From assembly GCF_050948175.1 (NCBI RefSeq), contig NC_135194.1:5138033-5202032 (forward strand): DNA of 64,000 nucleotides, given 5' to 3'. Under the pieces are notes generated by a model. That model was not told where the DNA came from. It saw only the letters and a program-made list of their open reading frames with translations, and did no database searches. The position numbers and the translations under genes were made by a program. Positions 46,481-59,191 of this stretch are shown here, piece after piece. The first letter of the stretch is position 1. Each line of letters starts with the position of its first letter. This stretch comes from Xylocopa sonorina (lineage: Eukaryota > Arthropoda > Insecta > Hymenoptera > Apidae).

Positions 46481-47718
46481 ATTAAGCACTCTACACGAAT
46501 CATGTACATACACAACCCAACACACACCTAAATATAAGCAGATATTTGTACAATCATAATTTCTAAGTCGTATAGAATATAAGCTGCGATGCGCGCCCGC
46601 GCGCACTCGACGCTCGCGGCTCACGCTGAACGCGAGCCGCACCCCACTCCGAGTGGCCGCCCCACTCCGATCGTACGCCCCACTCACGGGGCCCAGCGAC
46701 TCGCGCGCCACGCAACCCGAGGAGGTCGCGGACGCGCGACCGAGAGAGGAGTTCCTTCGAGTCCGATCTCCGAGACGGTTCTAATCTCAACCTCCGAGCA
46801 ATACGCTCCCCTGCCACGAGCTATCAGCTCTCATGCAGCCGACTCTATCGCATCTCCCTTAGCGGAGTCCTTATTATAACTTATTACTATTTCCATTTCA
46901 TATTATATCGTTAGTTGATAACTTAGACTTAGTAAAGTGTAGTAGGATAGTTATATTATAGAATATACTCTTGTTTTACCAAATCCAAGTCTCTTTATTC
47001 GAATACAAGTTCCTTAAATTCTATTCCACGTGTACGCTCGCGATTCTTATTCAATTCACACGATTCATCTGCGACAGCTCTGTACGCTGGACAGTCTTTG
47101 AGCGCACCAACGCTCGACTGCTCTCGCTGCATTCCTATCGTATCCAAGGTATCTTGAACAAGGATCGACCTCGGTAAGCCAGAGCGCACCATCGCTTGGC
47201 CGAGCCGTATTCCGTCCTAGTGCAAGCGCCTTTGATGAATCCCGAGCCTCCGAAAAGGCGTACACGACGCGCGGGTAGGAAAGAATATCTACGCCGTCTC
47301 ATTCGCGAATACGCGAGTTGTACTTCCGGACATCCATACGTCTGCAACGCTGTTTCCGTTCCTGCGAAGGAGGTCTTCGCAGCCGTACGTCCAATTCGAA
47401 TCCAGGATCGCCCGGTTCCAGCGCCAGTTTCCTCCAGCTGTAGCTCGCCTGCCTGGAGACTCATTCCCGTCGACGCTCCGCCGATCCAGCCGTACGCCGC
47501 TGCTATTCCGGTCACGGATCCACGGCGCCACAGATACCTGGAACGAGAGGCGAAACAGTATTAAGAAGACGTTGAAAGGTAAGTTTTAGGCGTAATTTTG
47601 GTTAGATCGAGTTCCGACCGCCAACGAACCCGGCCCCAGCGCAATTCGCGTAGGTTTTTCGGGAAAGGCTACGAATCGTGCCATCGGATCGAGCGCAAAC
47701 GCACCTCGGGACGTGACA
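46237..47718 (+). repeat. 3' LTR of copy C
   Basis: Direct repeat of 38840-40321 with two differences found. The T at 46265 changes Leu to Phe in the LTR-encoded Pol tail. The right junction is GTGACA|CTAA. Confidence 0.96.
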
Positions 47719-50700
47719 CTAATGCTTCTTAAAACGCGATATCGCATCTCATTTCTATGTTTCATGGTAAGATACAATATGATTTGCGAAGTGTTATTTA
47801 TTCCTCGTCTACACTTCATATGAATGTAAATGCGACACTTCCTTGCAAGGAAATAGCGTTTGCAGATGTCTAGGTATCGTAGCAATAGAGTTCTAATGCT
47901 TCTTAAAACGCTATATCGCACCTCATTTCTATGTTTCATGGTAAGATATAATATGATTTGCGAAGTGTTATGTATTCCTCGTCTGCACTTCAAATGAATG
48001 TAAATGCGACACTTCCTTGCAAGGAAATAGCGTTTGCAGATGTCTACGTATCGTAGCAATAGAGTTCTTATGATTCTTAAAACGCGATATAGCATCTCAT
48101 TTCTATGTTTCATGGTAAGATATAATATGATTTGCGAAGTGTTATTTATTCCTCGTCTACACTTCAAATGAATGTAAATGCGACACTTCCTTGCAAGGAA
48201 ATAGCGTTTGCAGATGTCTAGGTATCGTAGCGATAGAGTTCTAATGCTTCTAAAACGAGATATTGCATTTCATATCTATGTTTCATGATAAGATATAATA
48301 TTCATTGCGAAGTGTTATGCATACCTCGTCTACGATTCAAATGAATGTAAATGCGACACTTCCTTGCATGGAAATAGCGTTTGCAGACGTCTAGGTATCG
48401 TAGCAATAGAGTTCTAATGCTTCTTAGAACGCGATATCGCATCTCATTTCTATGTTTCATGGTAAGATTTAATATGATTTGCGAAGTGTCATGTATTCCT
48501 CGTCTACACTTCAAATGAATGTGAATGCGACACTTCCTCGCTAGGAAATAGCGTTTGCAGATGTCTACGTATCGTAGCAATAGAGTTCTTATGATTCTTA
48601 AAACGCGATATCGCATCTCATTTCTATGGATCATGGTAAGATATAATATGATTTGCGAAGTGTTATGTATTCCTCGTCTACACTTCAAATGAATGTAAAT
48701 GCGACACTTCCTTGCAATGAAATAGCGTTTGCAGATGTCTACGTATCGTAGCAATAGTGTTCTTATGAACCTTAAGACGCGATATCGCATCCCATTTCTA
48801 TGTTTCATGGTAAGATATAATATGATTTGCGAAGTGTTATGTATTCCTCGTCTACACTTCAAATGAATGTAAATGCGACTCTTCCTTGCTAGGAAACAGC
48901 GTCTGCAGATGTCTAGGTATCGTAGCGATAGAGTTCTAATGCTTCTTAAAACGCGATATCGCAGCTCATTTCTATGTTTCATGGTAAGATATAATATGAT
49001 TTGCGAAGTGTTATGTATTCCTCGTCTGCACTTCAAATGAATGTAAATGCGACACTTCCTTGCAAGGAAATAGCGTTTGCAGATGTCTACGTATCGTAGC
49101 AATAGAGTTCTAATGCTTCTTAAAACGAGATATTGCATTTCATATCTATGTTTCATGACAAGATATAATATGATTTGCGAAGTGTTATGTATTCCTCGTC
49201 TACACTTCATATGAATGTAAAAGCGACACTTCCTTGCAAGGAAATAGCGTTTGCAGATGTCTAGGTATCGTAGCGATAGAGTTCTAATGCTTCTTAAAAC
49301 GCGATATCGCATCACATTTCTATGTTTCATGGTAAGATATAATATTCATTGCGAAGTGTTATGCATTCCTCGTCTACGATTCAAATGAATGTAAATGCGA
49401 CACTTCCTTGCAAGGAAATAGCGTTTACAGATGCCTAGGTATCGTAGCAATAGAGTTCTAATGCTTCTTAAAACGCGATATCGCATCTCATTTCTATGTT
49501 TCATGGTAAGATACAATATGATTTGCGAAGTGTTATTTATTCCTCGTCTACACTTCATATGAATGTAAATGCGACACTTCCTTGCAAGGAAATAGCGTTT
49601 GCAGATGTCTAGGTATCGTAGCAATAGAGTTCTAATGCTTCTTAAAACGCTATATCGCACCTCATTTCTATGTTTCATGGTAAGATATAATATGATTTGC
49701 GAAGTGTTATGTATTCCTCGTCTGCACTTCAAATGAATGTAAATGCGACACTTCCTTGCAAGGAAATAGCGTTTGCAGATGTCTACGTATCGTAGCAATA
49801 GAGTTCTTATGATTCTTAAAACGCGATATCGCATCTCATTTCTATGTTTCATGGTATGATATAATATGATTTGCGAAGTGTTATTTATTCCTCGTCTGCA
49901 CTTCAAATGAATGTAAATGTGACACTTCCTTGCAAGGAAATAGCGTTTGCAGATGTCTACGTATCGTAGCAATAGAGTTCTTATGAACCTTAAGACGCGA
50001 TATCGCATCCCATTTCTATGTTTCATGGTAAGATATAATATGATTTGCGAAGTGTTATGTATTCCTCGTCTACACTTCAAATGAATGTAAATGCGACTCT
50101 TCCTTGCTAGGAAATAGCGTCTGCAGATGTCTAGGTATCGTAGCGATAGAGTTCTAATGCTTCTTAAAACGCGATATCGCAGCTCATTTCTATGTTTCAT
50201 GGTAAGATATAATATGATTTGCGAAGTGTTATGTATTCCTCGTCTGCACTTCAAATGAATGTAAATGCGACACTTCCTTGCAAGGAAATAGCGTTTGCAG
50301 ATGTCTACGTATCGTAGCAATAGAGTTCTTATGATTCTTAAAACGCGATATAGCATCTCATTTCTATGTTTCATGGTAAGATATAATATGATTTGCGAAG
50401 TGTTATTTATTCCTCGTCTACACTTCAAATGAATGTAAATGCGACACTTCCTTGCAAGGAAATAGCGTTTGCAGATGTCTAGGTATCGTAGCGATAGAGT
50501 TCTAATGCTTCTAAAACGAGATATTGCATTTCATATCTATGTTTCATGATAAGATATAATATTCATTGCGAAGTGTTATGCATACCTCGTCTACGATTCA
50601 AATGAATGTAAATGCGACACTTCCTTGCATGGAAATAGCGTTTGCAGACGTCTAGGTATCGTAGCAATAGAGTTCTAATGCTTCTTAGAACGCGATATCG

Positions 50701-53099
50701 CATCTCATTTCTATGTTTCATGGTAAGATTTAATATGATTTGCGAAGTGTCATGTATTCCTCGTCTACACTTCAAATGAATGTGAATGCGACACTTCCTC
50801 GCTAGGAAATAGCGTTTGCAGATGTCTACGTATCGTAGCAATAGAGTTCTTATGATTCTTAAAACGCGATATCGCATCTCATTTCTATGGATCATGGTAA
50901 GATATAATTTGACTTGCGAAGTGTTATGTTTTCCTCGTCTACGCTTCAAATGAATGTAAATGCGACACTTCCTTGCTAGGAAACAGCGTCTGCAGATGTC
51001 TAGGTATCGTAGCGATAGAGTTCTAATGCTTCTTAAAATGAGATATGGTATCTCATTTCTATGTTTCATGGTAAGATATAATATGATTTGCGAAGTGTTA
51101 TGTATTCCTCGTCTACACTTCAAATGAATGTGAATGCGACACTTCCTTGCTAGGAAATAGCGTTTGCAGAAGTCTACGTATCGTTGCAATAGAGTTCTTA
51201 TGATTCTTAAAACGCGATATCGCATCTCATTGCTATGGTTCATGGTAAGATATAATATGATTTGCGAATTGTTATGTATTCCTCGTCTACACTTCAAATG
51301 AATGTAAATGCGACACTTCTTTGCTAGGAAATAACGTCTGCAGAAGTCTAGGTATCGTAGCGATAGAGTTCTAATGCTTCTTAAAACGAGATATTGCATC
51401 TCATTTCTATGTTTCATGGTAAGATTTAATATGATTTGCGAAGTGTCATGTATTCCTCGTCTACACTTCAAATGAATGTGAATGCGACACTTCCTCGCTA
51501 GGAAATAGCATTTGCAGATGTCTACGTATCGTAGCAATAGAGTTCTTATGATTCTTAAAACGCGATATCGCATCTCATTTCTATGTTTCATGGTAAGATA
51601 TAATATGATTTGCGAAGTGTTATGTATTCCTCGTCTACACATCAAATGAATGTAAATGCGACACTTCCTTGCAAGGAAATAGCGTTTGCAGATGTCTACC
51701 TATCGTAGCAATAGGGTTCTAATGCTTCTTAAAACGCGATATCGCATCTCATTTCTATGTTTCATGGTAAGATATAATATGATTTGCGAAGTGTTATGTA
51801 TTCCTCGTCTACGCTTCAAATGAATGTAAATGCGACACTTCCCCGCTAGGAAATAGCGTTTGCAGAAGTCTACGTATCGTAGCAATAGAGTTCTTATGAT
51901 CCTTAAAACGCGATATCGCATCTCGTTTCTATGGTTCATGGTAAGATATAATATGATTTGCGAAGTGTTATGTATTCCTCGTCTACACTTCAAATGAATG
52001 TAAATGCGACACTTCCTTGCAAGGAAATAGCGTTTGCAGATGTCTACCTATCGTAGCAATAGGGTTCTAATGCTTCTTAAAACGCGATATCGCATCTCAT
52101 TTCTATGTTTCATGGTAAGATATAATATTCATTGCGAAGTGTTATGCATTCCTCGTCTACGATTCAAATGAATGTAAATGCGACACTTCCTTGCAAGGAA
52201 ATAGCGTTTGCAGATGGCTACGTATCGTAGCAATAGAGTTCTTATGATTCTTAAAACGCGATATCGCATCTCATTTCTATGTTTCATGGTAAGATTTAAT
52301 ATGATTTGCGAAGTGTCATGTATTCCTCGTCTACACTTCAAATGAATGTGAATGCGACACTTCCTCGCCAGGAAATAGCATTTGCAGATGTCTACGTATC
52401 GTAGCAATAGAGTTCTTATGATTCTTAAAACGCGATATCGCATCTCATTTCTATGTTTCATGGTAAGATATAATATGATTTGCGAAGTGTTATGTATTCC
52501 TCGTCTACACTTCAAATGAATGTGAATGCGACACTTCCCCGCTAGGAAATAGCGTTTGCAGAAGTCTACGTATCGTAGCAATAGAGTTCTTATGATCCTT
52601 AAAACGCGATATCGCATCTCGTTTCTATGGTTCATGGTAAGATATAATATGATTTGCGAAGTGTTATGTATTCCTCGTCTACACTTCAAATGAAAGTAAA
52701 TGCGACACTTCCTTGCAAGGAAATAGCGTTTGCAGATGTCTACCTATCGTAGCAATAGGGTTCTAATGCTTCTTAAAACGCGATATCGCATCTCATTTCT
52801 ATGTTTCATGGTAAGATATAATATTCATTGCGAAGTGTTATGCATTCCTCGTCTACGATTCAAATGAATGTAAATGCGACACTTCCTTGCAAGGAAATAG
52901 CGTTTGCAGATGTCTAGGTATCGTAGCGATAGAGTTCTAATACTTCTTAAAACGCGATATCGCATCTCATTTCTATGTTTCACGGTAAGATATAATATGA
53001 TGTGCGAAGTGTTATGTATTCCTCGTCTACACTTCAAATGAATGTAAATGCGACACTTCCTTGCAAGGAAATAGCGTTTGCAGATGTCTACCTATCGTA
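47719..53099 (-). repeat. 174-bp satellite array, segment 4
   Basis: About 31 monomers. TTCATTGCG monomers start near 48301, 49345, 50562, 52128 and 52824, at intervals of 6, 7 (minus 1 base), 9 and 4 monomers. Two copies of the same 1-bp deletion (GCTTCTAAAACG instead of GCTTCTTAAAACG) at about 48250 and 50511 mark a shared ancestry of those blocks. Two local offsets are visible: 1,739 bp (10 monomers minus that base) relating 47719-48085 to 49458-49824, and 2,261 bp (13 monomers minus one base) relating about 48085-48640 to 50346-50902. Confidence 0.96.
49458..49461. other. Empty counterpart of the element C insertion site
   Basis: Uninterrupted GAGTTCTAATGCTTC whose two sides match the flanks of C. 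On the left are the rare GTTTACAGATGCCTAGG and, further out, the variants found before 38839. On the right is GATACAATATG followed by GTTATTTATTCC. With element C and one CTAA removed, the displacement is 1,739 bp. Confidence 0.85.
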
Positions 53100-54581
53100 T
53101 GTCACGTCCCGAGGTGCGTTTGCGCTCGATCCGATGGCACGATTCGTAGCCTTTCCCGAAAAACCTACGCGAATTGCGCTGGGGCCGGGTTCGTTGGCGG
53201 TCGGAACTCGATCTAACCAAAATTACGCCTAAAACTTACCTTTCAACGTCTTCTTAATACTGTTTCGCCTCTCGTTCCAGGTATCTGTGGCGCCGTGGAT
53301 CCGTGACCGGAATAGCAGCGGCGTACGGCTGGATCGGCGGAGCGTCGACGGGAATGAGTCTCCAGGCAGGCGAGCTACGGCTGGAGGAAACTGGCGCTGG
53401 AACCGGGCGATCCTGGATTCGAATTGGACGTACGGCTGCGAAGACCTCCTTCGCAGGAACGGAAACAGCGTTGCAGACGTATGGATGTCCGGAAGTACAA
53501 CTCGCGTATTCGCGAATGAGACGGCGTAGATATTCTTTCCTACCCGCGCGTCGTGTACGCCTTTTCGGAGGCTCGGGATTCATCAAAGGCGCTTGCACTA
53601 GGACGGAATACGGCTCGGCCAAGCGATGGTGCGCTCTGGCTTACCGAGGTCGATCCTTGTTCAAGATACCTTGGATACGATAGGAATGCAGCGAGAGCAG
53701 TCGAGCGTTGGTGCGCTCAAAGACTGTCCAGCGTACAGAGCTGTCGCAGATGAATCGTGTGAATTGAATAAGAATCGCTAGCGTACACGTGGAATAGAAT
53801 TTAAGGAACTTGTATTCGAATAAAGAGACTTGGATTTGGTAAAACAAGAGTATATTCTATAATATAACTATCCTACTACACTTTACTAAGTCTAAGTTAT
53901 CAACTAACGATATAATATGAAATGGAAATAGTAATAAGTTATAATAAGGACTCCGCTAAGGGAGATGCGATAGAGTCGGCTGCATGAGAGCTGATAGCTC
54001 GTGGCAGGGGAGCGTATTGCTCGGAGGTTGAGATTAGAACCGTCTCGGAGATCGGACTCGAAGGAACTCCTCTCTCGGTCGCGCGTCCGCGACCTCCTCG
54101 GGTTGCGTGGCGCGCGAGTCGCTGGGCCCCGTGAGTGGGGCGTACGATCGGAGTGGGGCGGCCACTCGGAGTGGGGTGCGGCTCGCGTTCAGCGTGAGCC
54201 GCGAGCGTCGAGTGCGCGCGGGCGCGCATCGCAGCTTATATTCTATACGACTTAGAAATTATGATTGTACAAATATCTGCTTATATTTAGGTGTGTGTTG
54301 GGTTGTGTATGTACATGATTCGTGTAGAGTGCTTAATCTAGAATCGCGTGTATGAAAAGTAAGCGTACGGTTGTGTGATCGCAGGTGATCGGGATTCGTA
54401 CGCGGGGAGGTATTCCTCATCCTCGTAGCGTTGTCTCCTCGTCTCTGGGCGTCGAATCGTCGTGCGGCCCGTGTACGGGGGATGCTGATACAGGTGCTGG
54501 CGGGAGAGCGGTGTCCCGGTTGCGGATGCTGCGGATGCTGGTTGGCGCCAGAGGGTGGCAGGCGGTGCGCCTGACGTCACA
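53100..54581 (-). repeat. 3' LTR of copy D (left end)
   Basis: 1,482 bp. It carries a private T (plus strand) at 53779, giving GCTAGCG. The first 244 bases in element sense (54338-54581) encode the Pol tail. The outer edge is TGTCACGTCCC at 53100, abutting satellite CTATCGTA. Confidence 0.95.
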
Positions 54582-57500
54582 CCACCCCCCTTGGAAAAAG
54601 AATCTCGGCAATGCCGAGATCTCTTGTCTGTGGAGCGTGTGTCGGACTGCTGGGCCCGTTTCGTGGTTCCACTGGTTGACTGTCGCAGGGGTTGGAGGCT
54701 CTCTCCTGATTCATCCCGGCGAGGGTGGATGACCGCTGGACCGCGGTTGATGCTTCTCGTTGACTTGTTCATTCCACTTTGTTCACTTTCGCTTTCAGCG
54801 TCTTTTACACTATATTCACTGACTACAGTTCCAGTTTTTCTTATTTTTAACTCATTCGCATTCACACTGTGCATACCTTGCATTCGTTTACATAGCTTAA
54901 TTTTGTTCGTGTGTACGATTTTATGTCGACCATTTACATTTAACTTTACGTTGCAGTTGCCTAAAATTTCGAGTATTCGGTAGGGTCCTGAATACTGAGC
55001 TTGGAATTTATGCTTATTTGGTTCCTTTAAAAGGTACACCCACTGTCCTACCTCGAAATTTTTGACATTGACTTTGCGGTCGTAATAGAATTTCGATCTG
55101 CGTTTGGCGTTATCTAAATTATCTTTGGCGAGCTCCTGCGATTTGGAAATTCTTTCGTTGAGTTGAATGAGATAGTCGCTGTATGTCTCATTTTCGGTGT
55201 TGTCTTGAAAAGGAGTGGCTGATGGCGTTCTAGCTATTCTACCGAACACTAGTTCGTGAGGGGTGTATAACGTACCCTCGTGTACGCTGGTGTTGTATGC
55301 GAACATCGCGTACGGTAACCATTTCTCCCATTCGTTACTCGACTCGATATAGTGTTTCAGATACTCGGCCAAGACGTGGTGAGATCTTTCGACGGACCCG
55401 TTCGTTTGCGGATGGAATGCGGTGGACTTGTACTGCTTGATTCTGAATTTGATAGCGATGGCTTTTATCAGGCTATTTATAAAATTGGAGCCCTGATCTG
55501 TCAGTATGCCCTTGGGGCATCCGAACTTACAGATAAACTCTCGAATCAATGCATCCGCAATGTCTACGGCCGTGGTGGTTTTAAGGGGAATTGCGACGGA
55601 GAATTTTGTTAGTAGGTCTTGGATTGTTAATATGTTTGTGAAACCATCTGGTGTTTCGGGAAGAGGACCCATAACGTCCATCGAGATTTTGTCAAAAGCC
55701 CTGCCGGGGGTATCGGTTAGAGTGAGAGGTTGTCTCGTTTTTACTCTGACCAGTTTTTCCGTTTGGCAGCTTTTGCATTTGCCGATGTATTCTTGGATTT
55801 GCAACTTCATATTGGGCCAAAAGTATTGTTGCCTAATACGAGTGTATGTTTTATTCACACCCTTGTGGCCTCCCACAGGTGTGTCGTGGTTCTCCTGTAT
55901 TATTTTCAGTCTATCTTGGACTGGCGGAGTTCGAATCAGCCCCTGACAGACCGTTATTTGAACGTTCGATTCGTAAAATAGGTCCTCGAGGATTTTTCGG
56001 ATTCGGGACCATGGAATAGAATCAAGGGAGATCTGTGCGATACTGAATGTTGTTAACTGGAGTTCGTTTACGACGTCGTATAGTGATCGAAATGCTTCGA
56101 CCGTGGTTTGGAAATCGACTGATCGGCTTGGATGTTCCACGATCGGAAGCTGGATTTGGTACTCGTTTTCTATTTTCACAACTTTGGATCTGGAAAGGAC
56201 GATGTTTTCGTTGGGAAGGAATTGTCCGGTTTTTTCGAGTTCTTGGGCACCCGCGTCGTAAGGGTGTCCTGACTGCGTGACGAAAATGACAATATTGTCT
56301 CGTCTGGTTGACAGTGAGTCGCGACTGTATTTAAACAAAGGCTCTCGCCTGATGTATTCATTCGGTGCAGGGACATAGATTTCGGGATTATCGGTTGTGT
56401 GCGGAGTTGACGAGGTGTCGGTAAGTGAGGGAGCGTCGGGCGTCGGTACGTCGGTTCCCGACGTTACCGGTGTAGGAGGAGGAGCTGGAGTGGTGTATTT
56501 CCTTCGAACTTCCGGGGAGACATCGAAGATGTCATCCTCCGAATCAAGTGCGTGGGAAAGCGGGAAAACTCGGGCGGGATTCCGCGATAGTGCGTCCGCA
56601 TTGAGGTTGGTTTTGCCGCTTTTGTATACCATCTCATAATCAAATTCAGCAAGCTTAAGCCTCCAACGAACGAGTCTACTGGATGGATCTTTGACCGAGT
56701 TCATCCACACTAACGGCCGATGGTCGGTAACGAGTTTGAACTGGTTACCGTAGATGTATGGCCGGAAATAGTGGACGGCGTAGACGATCGCCAGACACTC
56801 CTTCTCGATCGTAGAATAATTTCGCTCCGCAGTATTGAGTAATCGCGACGTGTACGCGATCGGCAGATCGCGACCTATCGGGCCTTGACTGAGAATAGCG
56901 CCGATCGCTTCGGCAGATGCATCGGTGGTTATAACGAACGGCTGCTTAAAGTTCGGATATTGGAGTATAGGAGCCTCGCACAGGCAATCGCGAAGTTGTA
57001 CAAATGAGTTTTCTTGATCGTTGCGCCACACGAAAGGCGCGTCCTTTTTTAACAGATTGGTCAGAGGTTTAGCGATACGCGAGAAATTAGCAATGAAACG
57101 CCTGTAATATCCCGCAAGACCGAGGAATTGTTTAATTTGTTTGGCGTTCTGTGGACGTGGAAAATTTTTCACCGCGCTTATTTTCGCGGGGTCCGGTTTT
57201 ACCCCGTGCTCGCTGATAATGTGGCCTAAATAGCTAACCTCTCTTCGCAGGAATTCGCACTTATCAGGTTGCAAAACTAGGTTGGCTTCCTTGAGCCTTT
57301 TTGTTAATTTTTCAAATTTTACTCGGTGCTCCTGCAGAGAGCTGGCGTAGACCACGATATCATCGAGGTAGACGAATACCTCGTTCCCCTGGAGGCCGGA
57401 GAGGACGTTGTCCATCAGCCTCTGGAACGTCGCGGGCGCGTTTTTCAACCCGAAGGGCATTCTTTTGAACTCATAGTGCCCGTGAGGCGTAGAAAAAGCG

Positions 57501-59191
57501 GTTTTCGGAGCGTCGGCGGGTTCCATAGGGATCTGATGGAACCCGCTCGCGAGATCGAAAGTACTGAAGTATTTCGCGCTACCGAGCTGATCGAGAATCT
57601 CCGTGATGCAAGGGAGGGGGTACGCGTCGGCGACAGACTTCTCGTTCAGAGCTCGGTAGTCGATAACGACGCGCCACTGTTTATTGCCCAAGGAATCAGG
57701 CTTCTTGGGCACTACCCACAGTGGTGAATTATAAGGCGATTTGGACGGAGAGATGACATCGTTTTGTAAAAAGTGTTCGACTTGACGGCGAATTTCCTCC
57801 TTATGTGCCGGGGGAAAGCGATATTGCTTCACGTTGACGGGTCGGTCGTCAACGGTTGGTATTTTATGCGTGGTGGCCGAAGTGTGTCCTAATTTGTCGC
57901 CTTGGATATGGAAGAGATGCTGCGAGCTTTCGACGAGGCGGATGACATGTTCTTTTTCCTCTTTATTGAGGTGATCGAGACGAAGGAGACTGAGTATACG
58001 GTCCACGCGAGATTGCGGAGAGTCGGCGGTTTGCGGTGATAGCGGAGATTTCGATTTTGCATCTCGCTTTACATTGGTTTTTACCGCTTGCGCGTAGGAA
58101 ATTCGGTGCTTGTTTATTACTTTGCACCGAGAAGGAGGAAGCTCGCGTGTCGAATACGATGTCTGATTTGAAATAGAAGTAGAAATTTCCCTTTTGTGGG
58201 AAGAGCCGATCGGTGCGGCGGATACAGCGTATTTTTTCGAATTGGAAAAAATTGGAAACAGAGAGGGACTGCCCTCCTCGTGGAGGGGAGTCATAATTTG
58301 AGCCGGTTCGAGTTTTACGTCTGGCAATGCGATTTTGATCGTGCGATCTGATGAATTTATTATTCTTGTAATCGCCTTGCCATGGACCACTCTGACTAGG
58401 GCGTTCCCGAAAAATATTCCCGGTGCTAAATTAATTCTCGGAATTATTCCTTCTGGGATATCGGAGTTTATCACGCGAACCTTTATTCCGACATTTGATC
58501 GCGGAGGAATCGAGATCTGATCTCTTTGCTTCGAAGAAACGGCCTTCTTATCCGTTCTGGGTTTAGATTTCGCCGGTGCATCGCGTTTCGGAGGGGGCGA
58601 TGATTGCGGCGGCGTCGGAGGAGAAATAGATTTAGTGCGCGACGTTTGTTTATTTTTCGCTGGTAAGTGAGGAGCGGTCTCCGGGCGCGACGACGGTTCT
58701 TCGGTTGGCTCGACATCCTCTACGAAAGGGATTTTCTGCCCGTTCCATTTGATAAATTTCTTAAGGAAGGAAATTTCCGCGTCCTTACAAAAGCCCGAGC
58801 CGAGGATTCCGTTAGGCTTTAAGGGAAAATTGTCCTCGACTACATTGAAGGGGACGACGCGGTCGAAGATTACCAGGTTCACCGTCCCTAAGGTGGCTGT
58901 TTTGCCGTCGGTTACACCCGTTATAATCACTATTTCCGAAGAGTCGATTCGCGCGGAGGATTTTAATGCCGATCGTTTGATAATGTTTATCTCTGCCCCG
59001 GTGTCTATCATAAATCGGGTTGGACAGATTAAATGATCGGATTTAATTATCACGGTAGGCGTGCTTGCTTTCCCGGTGATATTTATTGCGGCGTTTCTCC
59101 TACTTCCTCGTCGGAATTGTTCGCTGCGAGAGTTCGTATTTGCGGTAGGGCCTCGCGACCTGTCTCGCGGCGGGTACGGAGGCCACCGTCG
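54338..59191 (-). CDS. pol: Pol polyprotein, copy D
   Basis: 1,617 codons read leftwards from the frameshift site at 59191-59197 to a TAG inside the left LTR. It has the C-subgroup residues S51, G262 and V614, the A-type K357, and private changes V417I, upstream of RT, and K1420N, just after the GPY module. It shares S1507 with copy B. That mosaic pattern fits recombination among copies or recurrent mutation. Protease, RT, RNase H and integrase catalytic residues are all present. Confidence 0.95.
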   Translation of the reverse strand, partial: RRWPPYPPRDRSRGPTANTNSRSEQFRRGSRRNAAINITGKASTPTVIIKSDHLICPTRFMIDTGAEINIIKRSALKSSARIDSSEIVIITGVTDGKTATLGTVNLVIFDRVVPFNVVEDNFPLKPNGILGSGFCKDAEISFLKKFIKWNGQKIPFVEDVEPTEEPSSRPETAPHLPAKNKQTSRTKSISPPTPPQSSPPPKRDAPAKSKPRTDKKAVSSKQRDQISIPPRSNVGIKVRVINSDIPEGIIPRINLAPGIFFGNALVRVVHGKAITRIINSSDRTIKIALPDVKLEPAQIMTPLHEEGSPSLFPIFSNSKKYAVSAAPIGSSHKREISTSISNQTSYSTRELPPSRCKVINKHRISYAQAVKTNVKRDAKSKSPLSPQTADSPQSRVDRILSLLRLDHLNKEEKEHVIRLVESSQHLFHIQGDKLGHTSATTHKIPTVDDRPVNVKQYRFPPAHKEEIRRQVEHFLQNDVISPSKSPYNSPLWVVPKKPDSLGNKQWRVVIDYRALNEKSVADAYPLPCITEILDQLGSAKYFSTFDLASGFHQIPMEPADAPKTAFSTPHGHYEFKRMPFGLKNAPATFQRLMDNVLSGLQGNEVFVYLDDIVVYASSLQEHRVKFEKLTKRLKEANLVLQPDKCEFLRREVSYLGHIISEHGVKPDPAKISAVKNFPRPQNAKQIKQFLGLAGYYRRFIANFSRIAKPLTNLLKKDAPFVWRNDQENSFVQLRDCLCEAPILQYPNFKQPFVITTDASAEAIGAILSQGPIGRDLPIAYTSRLLNTAERNYSTIEKECLAIVYAVHYFRPYIYGNQFKLVTDHRPLVWMNSVKDPSSRLVRWRLKLAEFDYEMVYKSGKTNLNADALSRNPARVFPLSHALDSEDDIFDVSPEVRRKYTTPAPPPTPVTSGTDVPTPDAPSLTDTSSTPHTTDNPEIYVPAPNEYIRREPLFKYSRDSLSTRRDNIVIFVTQSGHPYDAGAQELEKTGQFLPNENIVLSRSKVVKIENEYQIQLPIVEHPSRSVDFQTTVEAFRSLYDVVNELQLTTFSIAQISLDSIPWSRIRKILEDLFYESNVQITVCQGLIRTPPVQDRLKIIQENHDTPVGGHKGVNKTYTRIRQQYFWPNMKLQIQEYIGKCKSCQTEKLVRVKTRQPLTLTDTPGRAFDKISMDVMGPLPETPDGFTNILTIQDLLTKFSVAIPLKTTTAVDIADALIREFICKFGCPKGILTDQGSNFINSLIKAIAIKFRIKQYKSTAFHPQTNGSVERSHHVLAEYLKHYIESSNEWEKWLPYAMFAYNTSVHEGTLYTPHELVFGRIARTPSATPFQDNTENETYSDYLIQLNERISKSQELAKDNLDNAKRRSKFYYDRKVNVKNFEVGQWVYLLKEPNKHKFQAQYSGPYRILEILGNCNVKLNVNGRHKIVHTNKIKLCKRMQGMHSVNANELKIRKTGTVVSEYSVKDAESESEQSGMNKSTRSINRGPAVIHPRRDESGESLQPLRQSTSGTTKRAQQSDTRSTDKRSRHCRDSFSKGGGVTSGAPPATLWRQPASAASATGTPLSRQHLYQHPPYTGRTTIRRPETRRQRYEDEEYLPAYESRSPAITQPYAYFSYTRF
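54582..54592 (-). other. Polypurine tract, copy D
   Basis: CCACCCCCCTT on the plus strand, the complement of AAGGGGGGTGG, abutting the left LTR. The inverted repeat is at 54602-54620. Confidence 0.85.

Larger units (their letters stand above)
38840..47718 (+). mobile_element. Full-length Ty3/gypsy LTR retrotransposon, copy C
   Basis: Same structure, constant offset 34,046 bp from copy A. The target-site duplication is CTAA (38836-38839 and 47719-47722), at a different monomer position from A and B. Its LTRs share a private C-to-T (GCTGTAGCTC) and differ from each other at two sites found: 38868/46265 (C/T) and 40273/47670 (A/T). An empty counterpart of its insertion site lies at 49458-49461. 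It groups with copy D by shared pol changes. Confidence 0.97.
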
